The notes under the pieces are model-generated. The model made no database searches, had not been told where the DNA came from, and was given only the letters and a program-made list of their open reading frames with translations. Below are positions 35,355 to 44,546 of a DNA stretch of 52,435 bases, one piece after another (position 1 is the stretch's first letter; each line of letters starts with the position of its first letter). This stretch comes from Clostridium luticellarii (lineage in GTDB: Bacteria > Bacillota > Clostridia > Clostridiales > Clostridiaceae), in assembly GCF_002995845.1 (NCBI RefSeq), contig NZ_PVXP01000020.1:1-52435 (forward strand), given 5' to 3'. The translations under genes were made by a program, and so were the position numbers.

Positions 35355-36452
35355 TTATTTTTTATTATTGAACAGAATCTTCTGAGCTTCTTGCACATTA
35401 TCCTTAGTAACCAGATATGGTTCCACATAAATGGATTTAGTAACCTTTTGTCCATTTAAATATCTTGCTGCAGCATCAACTGCTGCCTGCCCGATCTTAT
35501 ACGGCTGCTGAGCCATATCTGCTACAAAAGGTGAATTTTTCTCGGCAAGCACCTTAATTGCATCAGGATCTCCATCTACAGCATACACTTTTACATCAGT
35601 TCTTCCTGCTGCCTCCAATGCCTGCGAAGCTCCTATTGCAGGTATATCCCAGCCTGCCCAAATGGCTTTTAAATCTCCTTTCTTAGGATATTTGATTAAT
35701 AGATCTTGCACTTTCTTTTTAGAATCTTCTATAGTTCCATTGATTATATCCTGAAGTTCTGGCTGTATAAATTCAACTTTTGGATAATCTTTAGCCACAT
35801 ATTTCATCTCATCATAACGTATGGCCAATGTCCTTTCTCCATAAAATCCATTGAAGACAGCCACTTTCCCTTGTCCTCCCATATCCTCAAACATTTTACG
35901 GGCAAGCGCTTCACCAATAAGATAGTTATCTGATGAAGAGTTAGTTATACTATCTTCACTAGGATGATCAACAGTAAACAGCGGAATCTTTGAAGCACGC
36001 ACCTTTTTAAGTACAGGAGCATATACCTTAGTATCTCCCAACTGTTTAATTATTGCATCCGGTTTTTGAGTTATCAAATTCTCAATATCTGAAACATGTT
36101 TTTGAGCATTCCTTTCACCATTGACTTCAATAGGAGTTCCTCCAAGTTGCTTTATCCTGTCAATTTGCCCCTGATAAGATTGTCTCTCCCAGTTATTGCT
36201 TATTCCTTCAACAGCAACTCCTATTTTCTTTCCTCTAAGGGACGGAACAGATTTATTATCTACAGGATCCGTAATACCACCACTGCTGTTACTGCTATTG
36301 TCTGTTGAATTATTTGAATTACTTTGTTTGCTATCATTAACAGTTGATTTTTGATTTGATACTATCGGATTAGAACAAGCTGTAGAAATCATTGCTAAAG
36401 ATAAAACCACTATTAATACATAAATTAATTTAGATATTTTAACTTTTTTCAT
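35355..36452 (-). CDS. Ribose-type substrate-binding lipoprotein
   Basis: This 365-residue type I periplasmic-binding-fold protein has a signal ending in the lipobox STAC near residue 26 and a long Ser/Asn/Thr linker (about 30-66). The body has KKIGVAVEGISNNWERQSYQGQ, DIENLITQKPDAIIKQLGD, IPLFTVDHPSEDSITNSSSDN and VYAVDGDPDAIKVLAEKN, typical of sugar-type binding proteins. It is first in the transporter operon. Position between the nitrogenase-like and DMSO-reductase-like genes, and the copy A element upstream, hint at a sulfur-containing sugar or nucleoside such as methylthioribose; that is speculation. Confidence 0.87.
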   Translation of the reverse strand: MKKVKISKLIYVLIVVLSLAMISTACSNPIVSNQKSTVNDSKQSNSNNSTDNSSNSSGGITDPVDNKSVPSLRGKKIGVAVEGISNNWERQSYQGQIDRIKQLGGTPIEVNGERNAQKHVSDIENLITQKPDAIIKQLGDTKVYAPVLKKVRASKIPLFTVDHPSEDSITNSSSDNYLIGEALARKMFEDMGGQGKVAVFNGFYGERTLAIRYDEMKYVAKDYPKVEFIQPELQDIINGTIEDSKKKVQDLLIKYPKKGDLKAIWAGWDIPAIGASQALEAAGRTDVKVYAVDGDPDAIKVLAEKNSPFVADMAQQPYKIGQAAVDAAARYLNGQKVTKSIYVEPYLVTKDNVQEAQKILFNNKK

Positions 36453-36539
36453 TATTGATCACATTCCTTTCGCTTCGCTCAAGGCACAAAGCATAATGAA
36501 AATATTTGGCTTTGAGTAAATTTTTGTTTTATTATTAAG

Positions 36540-36640
36540 CCATAGGAATTTCGATACACTACAAATCGCGGGGAGGTGAGTGGGCTGTCCGATTCGTCAG
36601 ATAACTGTATAATTATATGCGTAGACAGCTTTTTCAAACA
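36540..36640. other. GC-richer structured island of unknown origin
   Basis: Within the 334-base gap before the ribose-type binding protein, a stretch with unusually high GC for this window (GCGGGGAGGTGAGTGGGCTG on the plus strand near 36569) is followed by GCTGTC ... GACAGCTTTTT, an inverted repeat with a T tract on the plus strand. No coding frame is evident. It could be the remnant of an IS200/IS605-type element end or a structured leader; I cannot decide. Confidence 0.35.
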
Positions 36641-36685
36641 CAAATAATTGTACCTTCTAAATATTTGTATCTACTTTTTTATTAG

Positions 36686-36750
36686 ACAAAAAAATACTAG
36701 AGACTTCATTCTTCAAATAAGAACAGTCTCTAGTATTTCTAGTCAACTTC
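36686..36750 (-). promoter_or_regulatory. Sulfur-linked hairpin/terminator element, copy A
   Basis: On the minus strand GTTGA-CTAG-AAATA-CTAG-AGAC (36747-36726). AATACTAGAGACT pairs perfectly over 13 bases with AGTCTCTAGTATT (36705-36693), followed by T7. The small hairpin and the terminator stem share the second CTAG and cannot form together. It lies 37 bases behind the NifH-like gene and 234 bases before the ribose-type binding protein gene, so it may be the end of one operon, a conditional gate to the next, or both. Confidence 0.65.
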
Positions 36751-36786
36751 ATAATTTATTTTCAATAATACATGAAATATAAAATA

Positions 36787-37626
<840 letters not shown>

Positions 37627-37684
37627 TTATTCCTCCATATCTTTTATTTTAAAATTTTTAATAAATCACAAAATATAGTTAAAA

Positions 37685-39067
37685 CTATGCACTGGCACTG
37701 ACTATGGTTGTATATATTTTTTCAATTAAAGTCAGTGCTCCCTTGTATCCTATATAGGATTTAGATAGTACAACTTCATAGGATGCAGGAAATCCCACTT
37801 CCACTATGAATCCTTTCAACTCTTTGGCCAAATCCCTTTCCCAGGTGGTTCCAAAAATAATAGGGGGCTTGTGCCCAAAATCAGTATTTCTTATCTTTTC
37901 ATGGATAACATAGCTGTCTTCTTCAAATTCCACATCTGTAGAAACATCTTCTGCTATATGCCTGTATTCATTTTTAATAGCTTCCCTGTATTTCTCAGGC
38001 GGATTTTCAGTTATGATCTGTCTGGCAGGTATAAGTCCAAGCTGATTTACAAGAAATTTTGTAAGTGCCAGATTATATGCACTGTCACCTATAACTGAAA
38101 ATTTTGCTGGAAGCCCCCACCAGTATTCAGCATAAAAATCAGAAAAATCTTCCAGATATTCATAGTATTTTTTTTCTTCATTTTCTATGAATTTTTCAGC
38201 CTTGTCTTTATCGATGCCTGCGAAATCAACCACCTTCCTCAAAAAACTGCTGGTTTCCTTTGCTCCTATTGGAATTGTGGGAATATGCAGGTAGGGCTGG
38301 CCATATTTTTCTTTTAAGTGTTCTGCAGTTTTAAGCCCCAGCCAGGGGGATAAAACCAGGTTGAATTGAGCCTTTTTTATATTTTTCCACTCTGATACCC
38401 CCAGGGACTCATGTCCAAATAAAATATTCACTTTAAGTCCCACACCCTCCAATAGTCTCTTTATCTCCACCAAGTCACCTCTCCAAAAGGTATTATGAAA
38501 AGGCAGAAGAGACCACACATTTACAACTCCCTTTTCAAGAGGGCCATTGTAATCACCTACATACTGATCTATAATAGCTTCTGTAACCAGTTCATGCCCT
38601 GTAAAATTATTTCCTTTAAATCCCCCTGTTTCCGCATAAACTATAGGAAGACCTTTTGCCTGAAACTCACCTACCACTGATCCCACATCGTCTCCTACAG
38701 TATCTGGAATACAGCCTGTCATAACTACAAATAAGTCTGCATCCATTATTTTAAAAGTTGCCTCTATAAGCTCCCGAAGCCTGTCCTCTCCTCCAAACAC
38801 CACTTCCTTTTCATAGATATTGCTGCTTGGCACAACAGAACCACCTCCATAGCCGCCTCCCTGGAAGCCATTATAAAAAGCTATGTTGGCCGTCTGTTTG
38901 TCAACGCAGCCGGGGCCGCAGTGGGCAATTGGTATCACTCTTGGAATTGCAAAAGCAGTATGCATGGCTCCAAGAGCACAGCCATACCTTATCTGTTCAA
39001 TGGAATTTGACTTTCCCACAGCTTTACCTGTACCTTTATCATCGCATTTCAGTTCTATATTGGACAA
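37685..39067 (-). CDS. Nitrogenase-like beta subunit (NifK/MarK-like)
   Basis: This subunit has about 460 residues and the oxidoreductase/nitrogenase component 1 fold. Three cysteines at the P-cluster positions are kept: RYGCALGAMHT, HCGPGCVDKQ and MTGCIPDTVGDD (near residues 30, 54 and 119). It lacks the N-terminal extension of NifK (about 520 residues). A TTG at 39067 with AGGAG eight bases before it is the best start; the GTG at 39076 overlaps that site. The gap to the D gene is about 20 bases, so the two are translated together as expected for an alpha2-beta2 protein. Confidence 0.85.
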   Translation of the reverse strand: MSNIELKCDDKGTGKAVGKSNSIEQIRYGCALGAMHTAFAIPRVIPIAHCGPGCVDKQTANIAFYNGFQGGGYGGGSVVPSSNIYEKEVVFGGEDRLRELIEATFKIMDADLFVVMTGCIPDTVGDDVGSVVGEFQAKGLPIVYAETGGFKGNNFTGHELVTEAIIDQYVGDYNGPLEKGVVNVWSLLPFHNTFWRGDLVEIKRLLEGVGLKVNILFGHESLGVSEWKNIKKAQFNLVLSPWLGLKTAEHLKEKYGQPYLHIPTIPIGAKETSSFLRKVVDFAGIDKDKAEKFIENEEKKYYEYLEDFSDFYAEYWWGLPAKFSVIGDSAYNLALTKFLVNQLGLIPARQIITENPPEKYREAIKNEYRHIAEDVSTDVEFEEDSYVIHEKIRNTDFGHKPPIIFGTTWERDLAKELKGFIVEVGFPASYEVVLSKSYIGYKGALTLIEKIYTTIVSASA

Positions 39068-39088
39068 TTTATTCACTCCTCAAAAAAT

Positions 39089-40609
39089 TTAATTTTGTTT
39101 TTGCAGTATTTTCTGTTTTTGCAGTATATAAGGATCCTTCTGGTGAAGCCACCATTTTGTATAAGGCAGCTTAACGTGAGCTTTAAGATCTTCATTGAAT
39201 TTTTTACGGGCCATTATATCCAATATGGTTTCTCCCAGATTTATAATACCCTGGTAACCCACTGCAAAATGTTCATCCCCTAGAGGAACTGCCGGAATTC
39301 CCATCTTTGAAGCCAAAGGTGCAAGTCCTCCGTGTCTTATGATAATAAAATCAGGCTTTACATTCTTAAGTAATCCATAAAATTGATACTGCTGTCTGTT
39401 GCTAACACTAAAATTAGGCACATCACCGTAATTGTCCACTACAAATTTCAGAGAATCCTTTTTAGGATCATTGTCATCGTAAGATGGATCATGGTGAAAT
39501 ACCAATGAACCATCAACCTCAATTCCCAATTCTTTAAGCACTGCGATAAGTCCATGGGAATAAGCCGAGCCTGTGGCGGCATACCCTTTTCTGCCTTTTA
39601 GAGATTTTTTAAGTTCTTCAATTTTGGGAGCTATTCTCCTGTGCTCCTCTTCTATATATATTTCTGCGCTTTCCTCTCTATGGGTAACTTTTCCAATTTC
39701 TCTTATCCATGCGTCCGTTCCTGCTATTCCATAAGGCTGGGGAGCCTTTACTTCGGGAACTCCAAACTGCTGCTCCAGACCCGCCGCAAGATAAGAAGAC
39801 AGTGTGTTACAGAATGAAACCGTAGCTGCAGCTTCAGACATCTGCTCAAGATCCTTCACCGTTGCCATATCCACCACATAATTTACCCTGAGCCCAAGTT
39901 TTGACAATATAGGTGTAAACACATCACTGCCCCATAGATTTATTACATTTACCAGATCTTCCTGTTTCTCTTTAGGATTCTTACGTACTATCTGCCTCAA
40001 TATTCCATGTTGTGCTGCATCAAAGCCTGTACTCCAGTGTTTTGATCTGAATCCTTCACAGTACATTGGAATAACAGGTATTTTAAATTTTTTCTGCATT
40101 TTAGATGCCACACTGTCTACATCCTCTCCTATGATTCCCGTGGCACAGGATGTAGCAATAAAAATTGCCTTGGGATGGTGTCTGTTCCAGGCATCTTCTA
40201 TGGACTGCTCCAATTTGCCCAGAGCTCCAAACACCATGTCTGTTTCTTTTATATTGGTATTTATTATCTTTATATTTTCCACGGGCAGATTTCTAATAGC
40301 GAGACCATTTCTGTATATGGAATTATAACATGCCTGCCCTGTGCCGCAGCCTACAGGAGCATGCTGAATCAAAACCGCATCCCTTATATTCCCTGCCTGA
40401 CACTCCACCATCTGCTCACTGCATCCAGAACCCTGGGTAAAAGGTCCAATGGTTTCACAAAGTCTTTTCCCTCCATTTCCCCTGCACCCTGCACAGGTAT
40501 AGGAAGAATCTCTGGAAAGTTCTGAAGCTTTTCCGGTCTTCCACCCGATAATAGTACCCAAGCGCTCTTCTCTTGTCTTAACTACAGAAGTATTTAAATT
40601 AAATTTCAT
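39089..40609 (-). CDS. Nitrogenase-like alpha subunit (NifD/MarD-like), putative catalytic
   Basis: This 506-residue protein carries the likely active site. P-cluster cysteines: Cys63 (GSGCSEQ), Cys88 (PVGCGTG) and Cys155 (ATSCATGIIGEDV). The two cofactor ligands are kept: Cys267 in SFCNTLSSYL (Azotobacter alpha-Cys275) and His447 in DEHFAVGYQG (alpha-His442). Yet by hand alignment alpha-Gln191 and alpha-His195, needed for N2 reduction, are Trp192 and Phe196 in CEGFRSKHWSTGFD, and alpha-Arg359 is not kept. This argues for another substrate. A short repeat (ILQKQ) marks the C-terminus. A methylthio-alkane-reductase-like function (thioether to thiol plus alkane) is my preferred reading; an unknown group IV nitrogenase-like enzyme is the alternative. 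Confidence 0.82.
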   Translation of the reverse strand: MKFNLNTSVVKTREERLGTIIGWKTGKASELSRDSSYTCAGCRGNGGKRLCETIGPFTQGSGCSEQMVECQAGNIRDAVLIQHAPVGCGTGQACYNSIYRNGLAIRNLPVENIKIINTNIKETDMVFGALGKLEQSIEDAWNRHHPKAIFIATSCATGIIGEDVDSVASKMQKKFKIPVIPMYCEGFRSKHWSTGFDAAQHGILRQIVRKNPKEKQEDLVNVINLWGSDVFTPILSKLGLRVNYVVDMATVKDLEQMSEAAATVSFCNTLSSYLAAGLEQQFGVPEVKAPQPYGIAGTDAWIREIGKVTHREESAEIYIEEEHRRIAPKIEELKKSLKGRKGYAATGSAYSHGLIAVLKELGIEVDGSLVFHHDPSYDDNDPKKDSLKFVVDNYGDVPNFSVSNRQQYQFYGLLKNVKPDFIIIRHGGLAPLASKMGIPAVPLGDEHFAVGYQGIINLGETILDIMARKKFNEDLKAHVKLPYTKWWLHQKDPYILQKQKILQKQN

Positions 40610-40629
40610 AAATTATACCCTCCGTTATT

Positions 40630-41424
40630 TTAGTTTTGTATGTTTAAATTAGCACCATTCAGCATTTTTTCATTTCTACACCCCAGCAATTTATTTGCAG
40701 CAGATTTTATTATAGTATCCATAAACAAACCCAGAAAGGCTATTATAATGGCAACTGCAAATATATTTTTTATGGCATAATTCTCCTGATTATTTAATAT
40801 CAGCCATCCAAGCCCTGAACTTGCTCCCATCATTTCCGCTGCTATAAGCATAAAAAATGAATATCCACCGCTGATTCTGATTCCAACAAAAACTGAAGGT
40901 AGAATTGAAGGTATACCTACTTTGCAAAAAAGCCTCCATCCCTTGAGTCCAAATCCTCTGCCAGCTTTTATTATGGAAAAGTCCATATGCTTAATTCCAT
41001 ATATCGTATTGAACATTATAGGCCAGGTACATGTCCATGCAATTACTGCTATTTTGGGAATTTCGCCGATACCTGAAAACAAAATCAGCACATGAAACAA
41101 TATAAATGGGTTTATCTGGGAAAATATTTCTATAACAGGCTCTGCCACCAGATCCACCTTTGAAAACCATCCTCCAAGCAAGCATCCAAGGGGTATTCCT
41201 ATTACAATGGATATAATAAATCCTACCAGTGCCCTTTCCACACTTATGCCTATATTGTTCAGCAAATTTCCCGACATAAACATGTCCTTTAAAGTCAGAA
41301 TCACACTTGAAAATGGAGGAATGAACAATGGATTTACTATCTCCAATCTGCTTGCAGTTTCCCATACTGCAATAAATACAAATATCACCAACAGTTTATA
41401 AAAAGTATCTCTGTTATATTTCAC
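40630..41424 (-). CDS. ABC permease (SsuC/TauC family), third of the operon
   Basis: This 264-residue permease has about six membrane segments and the EAA-type loop FSIIKAGRGFGLKGWRLFCKVGIPSILPSVFVG. FIIPPFSSVILTLKDM and MMGASSGLGWLI are further family marks. It directly precedes the nitrogenase-like D gene (20-base gap), which ties transport and enzyme into one transcript. Confidence 0.88.
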   Translation of the reverse strand: MKYNRDTFYKLLVIFVFIAVWETASRLEIVNPLFIPPFSSVILTLKDMFMSGNLLNNIGISVERALVGFIISIVIGIPLGCLLGGWFSKVDLVAEPVIEIFSQINPFILFHVLILFSGIGEIPKIAVIAWTCTWPIMFNTIYGIKHMDFSIIKAGRGFGLKGWRLFCKVGIPSILPSVFVGIRISGGYSFFMLIAAEMMGASSGLGWLILNNQENYAIKNIFAVAIIIAFLGLFMDTIIKSAANKLLGCRNEKMLNGANLNIQN

Positions 41425-41446
41425 TTAAATCTCCACCTATATAACT

Positions 41447-42523
41447 TTATTTGTCCATATTCATATGGTCATCTGCTTTCATGTCCGTGTGTTTATTCTC
41501 ATTCATTTTCATATTATCATTTGATTTCATATCCGTCTGCTTATCACCGTCCATCTGTTTATCTTCATTCATCTGCATATGATTCATCTGGACACCACTG
41601 TCAATGTCTGTAACCTTAGAAACATGTGCGGCATAGCTGCCAACACCTATAACTATTGAAATAACCGCAGCTATAAAAGCTGCCTGTGCTTTATTGAATC
41701 TGGTTATACCTTTTTTCCATCTGGCAAAGCTGAAGACATGTGTGGAACCTTTCCAGAAAAATACCTTATTCTGGATGCATATTAAAAATCTATTTAGAAT
41801 AATCCCCAAAATTATGATGCACACACCTGCCGCATACATACTTGGTATTTGATTGTTCATGGCAGAATTATGGAAAAGCCATCCCACTCCTGCAGTAGCA
41901 CCTATCATCTCGGCTGCTATAAGCATGAAAAATGACATTTCAACACCTATTCTAAGTCCCAAAAATATGGAAGGTGCAGCTCCCGGAATAATTACTTTTT
42001 TCAACATCTGAAATTTGGATACATTCATGGACAATGCAGTTTTAACAAGAATGGGCTCCACTCTTCTGACTCCTGATATAGTATTGTACAAAACAGGCCA
42101 CAGACATACCCATGCCACTACTGAAAGTTTTGCCGCTTCCCCTATACCAAAGAACAATATGAATACAGGCATTAGTGAAAATGGATTGACTTGAGAAAAT
42201 ATTCTAAAAAGTGGATCCAGTATATCCGCCGCCCGGGTCATCCACCCTCCCAGCAGAAATCCAGCTGGTACTGCAATGACAGCCGCTATAATAAGTCCTA
42301 TAATCACCCTCCAAAGACTTACAGCAACATGTATCAGCAATTCACTTTTCAGACACAGCTCATACAATTGAACCAGTACTTCAGAAAATGAAGGAATAAA
42401 TTGAGAGTCCAAGATGCCAGTTTCCGGAAGAAGCTGCCATAAAATCAAGATCAACATCACTCCAGAATATTTCAAAATATAATATTGAAGCCGATGTTTA
42501 ATTTCATATGTTTCCCCATACAC
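41447..42523 (-). CDS. ABC permease (SsuC/TauC family) with Met-rich C-terminal tail, second of the operon
   Basis: Residues 1-260 are a normal permease: FIPSFSEVLVQLYE, EPILVKTALSMNVSKFQMLKKVIIPGAAPSIFLG and AAEMIGATAGVGWLF. After a basic stretch there is an extra hydrophobic helix (about 279-299) and a hydrophilic tail 301-358 with ten Met, three His and many Asp/Asn/Lys (for example NHMQMNEDKQMDGDK). By topology the tail may lie outside the cell. Such Met/His-rich tails are known from copper and silver handling proteins, so soft-metal or thioether contact is possible. Most relatives end near residue 260. Confidence 0.85.
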   Translation of the reverse strand: MYGETYEIKHRLQYYILKYSGVMLILILWQLLPETGILDSQFIPSFSEVLVQLYELCLKSELLIHVAVSLWRVIIGLIIAAVIAVPAGFLLGGWMTRAADILDPLFRIFSQVNPFSLMPVFILFFGIGEAAKLSVVAWVCLWPVLYNTISGVRRVEPILVKTALSMNVSKFQMLKKVIIPGAAPSIFLGLRIGVEMSFFMLIAAEMIGATAGVGWLFHNSAMNNQIPSMYAAGVCIIILGIILNRFLICIQNKVFFWKGSTHVFSFARWKKGITRFNKAQAAFIAAVISIVIGVGSYAAHVSKVTDIDSGVQMNHMQMNEDKQMDGDKQTDMKSNDNMKMNENKHTDMKADDHMNMDK

Positions 42524-42561
42524 GGTCTTATACCACTCCTCTCAATTTAAAATCATTATAA

Positions 42562-43422
42562 TCATACAGAAACTTCTACCTGCTTTTTATCATCATTTCC
42601 ATGGAGCAGTTCCCATATCCTGTTCCTGGTAGAGTTGAATTCCTGGGAAGTTCTGATTTGAGAATTAATCCTGGGCCTTGAGAGTTTTATATTTATTATT
42701 TCCTTGATTCTCCCCGGATTAGCTGTCATAACAACCACCCTGTCTGCAAGGAAAACAGCTTCTTCAATGCTGTGGGTGATAAATATAATGGTTTTATTTG
42801 TCTTTTCCCATATATTAAGTAATTCTTCCTGGAGAGATTCCCTTGTCTGGGCATCCACTGCAGCAAAAGGCTCATCCATGAGAAGTACTTCCGGATCATA
42901 GGCCAATGCTCTGGCAATGGCAACTCTCTGCTTCATACCTCCTGAAAGCTCATGGGGATATCTATTTTCGAATCCCTTCAAGCCAACTAAATTTATGAAC
43001 TTTTTACTTATCTCACGTCTTTTTTCCTTGGGGATATTCTTTATCTCCAGTCCGAACTCAATATTTTTTTCCACTGTTCTCCATGGAAACAGTGCATATC
43101 CCTGCATTATGATTCCCCTATCCAGAGCCGGACCCGTAATGGGCTTACCATCTATATATACATTTCCCGATGTGGGTTTTGACAATCCCGCCAATATGTC
43201 CAGAAAGGTTGATTTACCGCAGCCGCTGGGTCCTACCACCGTAATAAACTCACCTTTTTTCACCTTTAAATTGAAATTATCCACCGCCAAAAATTCTTCA
43301 TTGTCCTGACCGTTTTGTGACCTTACGTCATAGACTTTTCTTATATTATCTACAACAATTTTATACTGTTTATCCCTCAGACTGACACTTTCCTGTTTTG
43401 ATTTTTCATTTACTTTACTCAT
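42562..43422 (-). CDS. ABC transporter ATPase (SsuB/TauB family)
   Basis: This 286-residue ATPase has Walker [14 protein letters not shown]-loop [15 protein letters not shown], signature [15 protein letters not shown], Walker [13 protein letters not shown] and the His of [10 protein letters not shown]. It is the only ATPase of the operon and thus must serve all three permeases. It lies 20 bases behind the binding protein gene. Confidence 0.92.
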   Translation of the reverse strand: MSKVNEKSKQESVSLRDKQYKIVVDNIRKVYDVRSQNGQDNEEFLAVDNFNLKVKKGEFITVVGPSGCGKSTFLDILAGLSKPTSGNVYIDGKPITGPALDRGIIMQGYALFPWRTVEKNIEFGLEIKNIPKEKRREISKKFINLVGLKGFENRYPHELSGGMKQRVAIARALAYDPEVLLMDEPFAAVDAQTRESLQEELLNIWEKTNKTIIFITHSIEEAVFLADRVVVMTANPGRIKEIINIKLSRPRINSQIRTSQEFNSTRNRIWELLHGNDDKKQVEVSV

Positions 43423-43442
43423 TTAAAACTCACTCTCCCATA

Positions 43443-44510
43443 TTATTCTTTGACTACATAATCCGGCTTTGAACCTAAATTTCCATATTTGTCAAACTCA
43501 TGGGTAACTATATCACTCACCTTCACCTTTGCATTTTTAGGAAGTGCCCCGCTTGTCTTGCTTCCATCTATCCACTGCTGTATATCCTTGTCTTTTATAA
43601 CTCCATCATCTGCATAATAATGATTGGCACTTACAGGTACTCCTATGGCATCTGATACCCACTTGTTGACTTTAGCACGTTCCTTTTCATCAGGGATGCT
43701 TTTGTTTATGTACCTCTCTGCCTTCTTTACTGCAACTACAAATTTTGCAACTTCATCAGGATGCTGTTTTATAAATTTATCAGAAAAATAGTATAGATAA
43801 GTTCCTCCATTTTCACCTGCTATAGGCCTGCTGGTAGTCAATATATTTCCTATGCCACTCTCCTCAATGGATTTATAAAAAGGTGGATGCACCACTGCAA
43901 TTTGAATAAGTCCCTTTTTTAAAGACAATACCTGCTCTATATCCGGCATCTGAATCCACTCAATCTTGTCCAAAGATATATTGTTTTTTACAAACAATAT
44001 ATCTGATAAGAAGTCTACACAGGAATTTCTGGAATTAGCACCTACTTTTACTTTTCCAGGATACTTGTTGATATCCGCCAATGTCTTTATAGACCCATTT
44101 TTATTACTTATCCACCACATGTGCTGAAGATGCGTATCAGTCACACTGTCTGGAGGCTCTACAATAGATCTGGTCACTCCCTTCACCTTTGCACCTCCTT
44201 CAGTTGCAATAGCTAGATTATTGGGATGGGCATCTCCAAAATCATTATTTCCATTTAACACTGAAGGAAGACGCTGAGCCGGCTGTGTATCCCCTGTATA
44301 CTGTATTTTCAATCCCTGCTCTTTAAAATATCCCAGTTTATCTGCCACTATGATAGGTGCAGCTGTACAATCCTTTCTGCTCCAGGTCTTGAGAACCTGA
44401 AGTTCTCCACTTTTTTTCGATGAAGTCTGTTTCTCTCCTCCGCAACCGGAAAAAAACAATGCCGCTAAAACTATTGAAACCACCATTGAAATCAACCTTT
44501 TACTTTTCAA
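43443..44510 (-). CDS. ABC substrate-binding lipoprotein (SsuA/TauA/NrtA family)
   Basis: This 355-residue lipoprotein has a signal and lipobox FSGC near residue 23. The mature part has the NMT1/SsuA-like marks RKDCTAAPIIVADKLGYFKEQGLKIQY, NNDFGDAHPNNLAIATEGGAKVKG, KVGANSRNSCVDFLSDILFVKN and AVVHPPFYKSIEE. It is the only binding protein of this operon. Since the operon is shut by SAM and ends in nitrogenase-like genes, I infer an organosulfur ligand (methylthio compound, sulfoxide or sulfonate). Confidence 0.86.
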   Translation of the reverse strand: MKSKRLISMVVSIVLAALFFSGCGGEKQTSSKKSGELQVLKTWSRKDCTAAPIIVADKLGYFKEQGLKIQYTGDTQPAQRLPSVLNGNNDFGDAHPNNLAIATEGGAKVKGVTRSIVEPPDSVTDTHLQHMWWISNKNGSIKTLADINKYPGKVKVGANSRNSCVDFLSDILFVKNNISLDKIEWIQMPDIEQVLSLKKGLIQIAVVHPPFYKSIEESGIGNILTTSRPIAGENGGTYLYYFSDKFIKQHPDEVAKFVVAVKKAERYINKSIPDEKERAKVNKWVSDAIGVPVSANHYYADDGVIKDKDIQQWIDGSKTSGALPKNAKVKVSDIVTHEFDKYGNLGSKPDYVVKE

Positions 44511-44546
44511 TTTAAAATCCCCCTTAAAAATAAAATAATTAATTTT

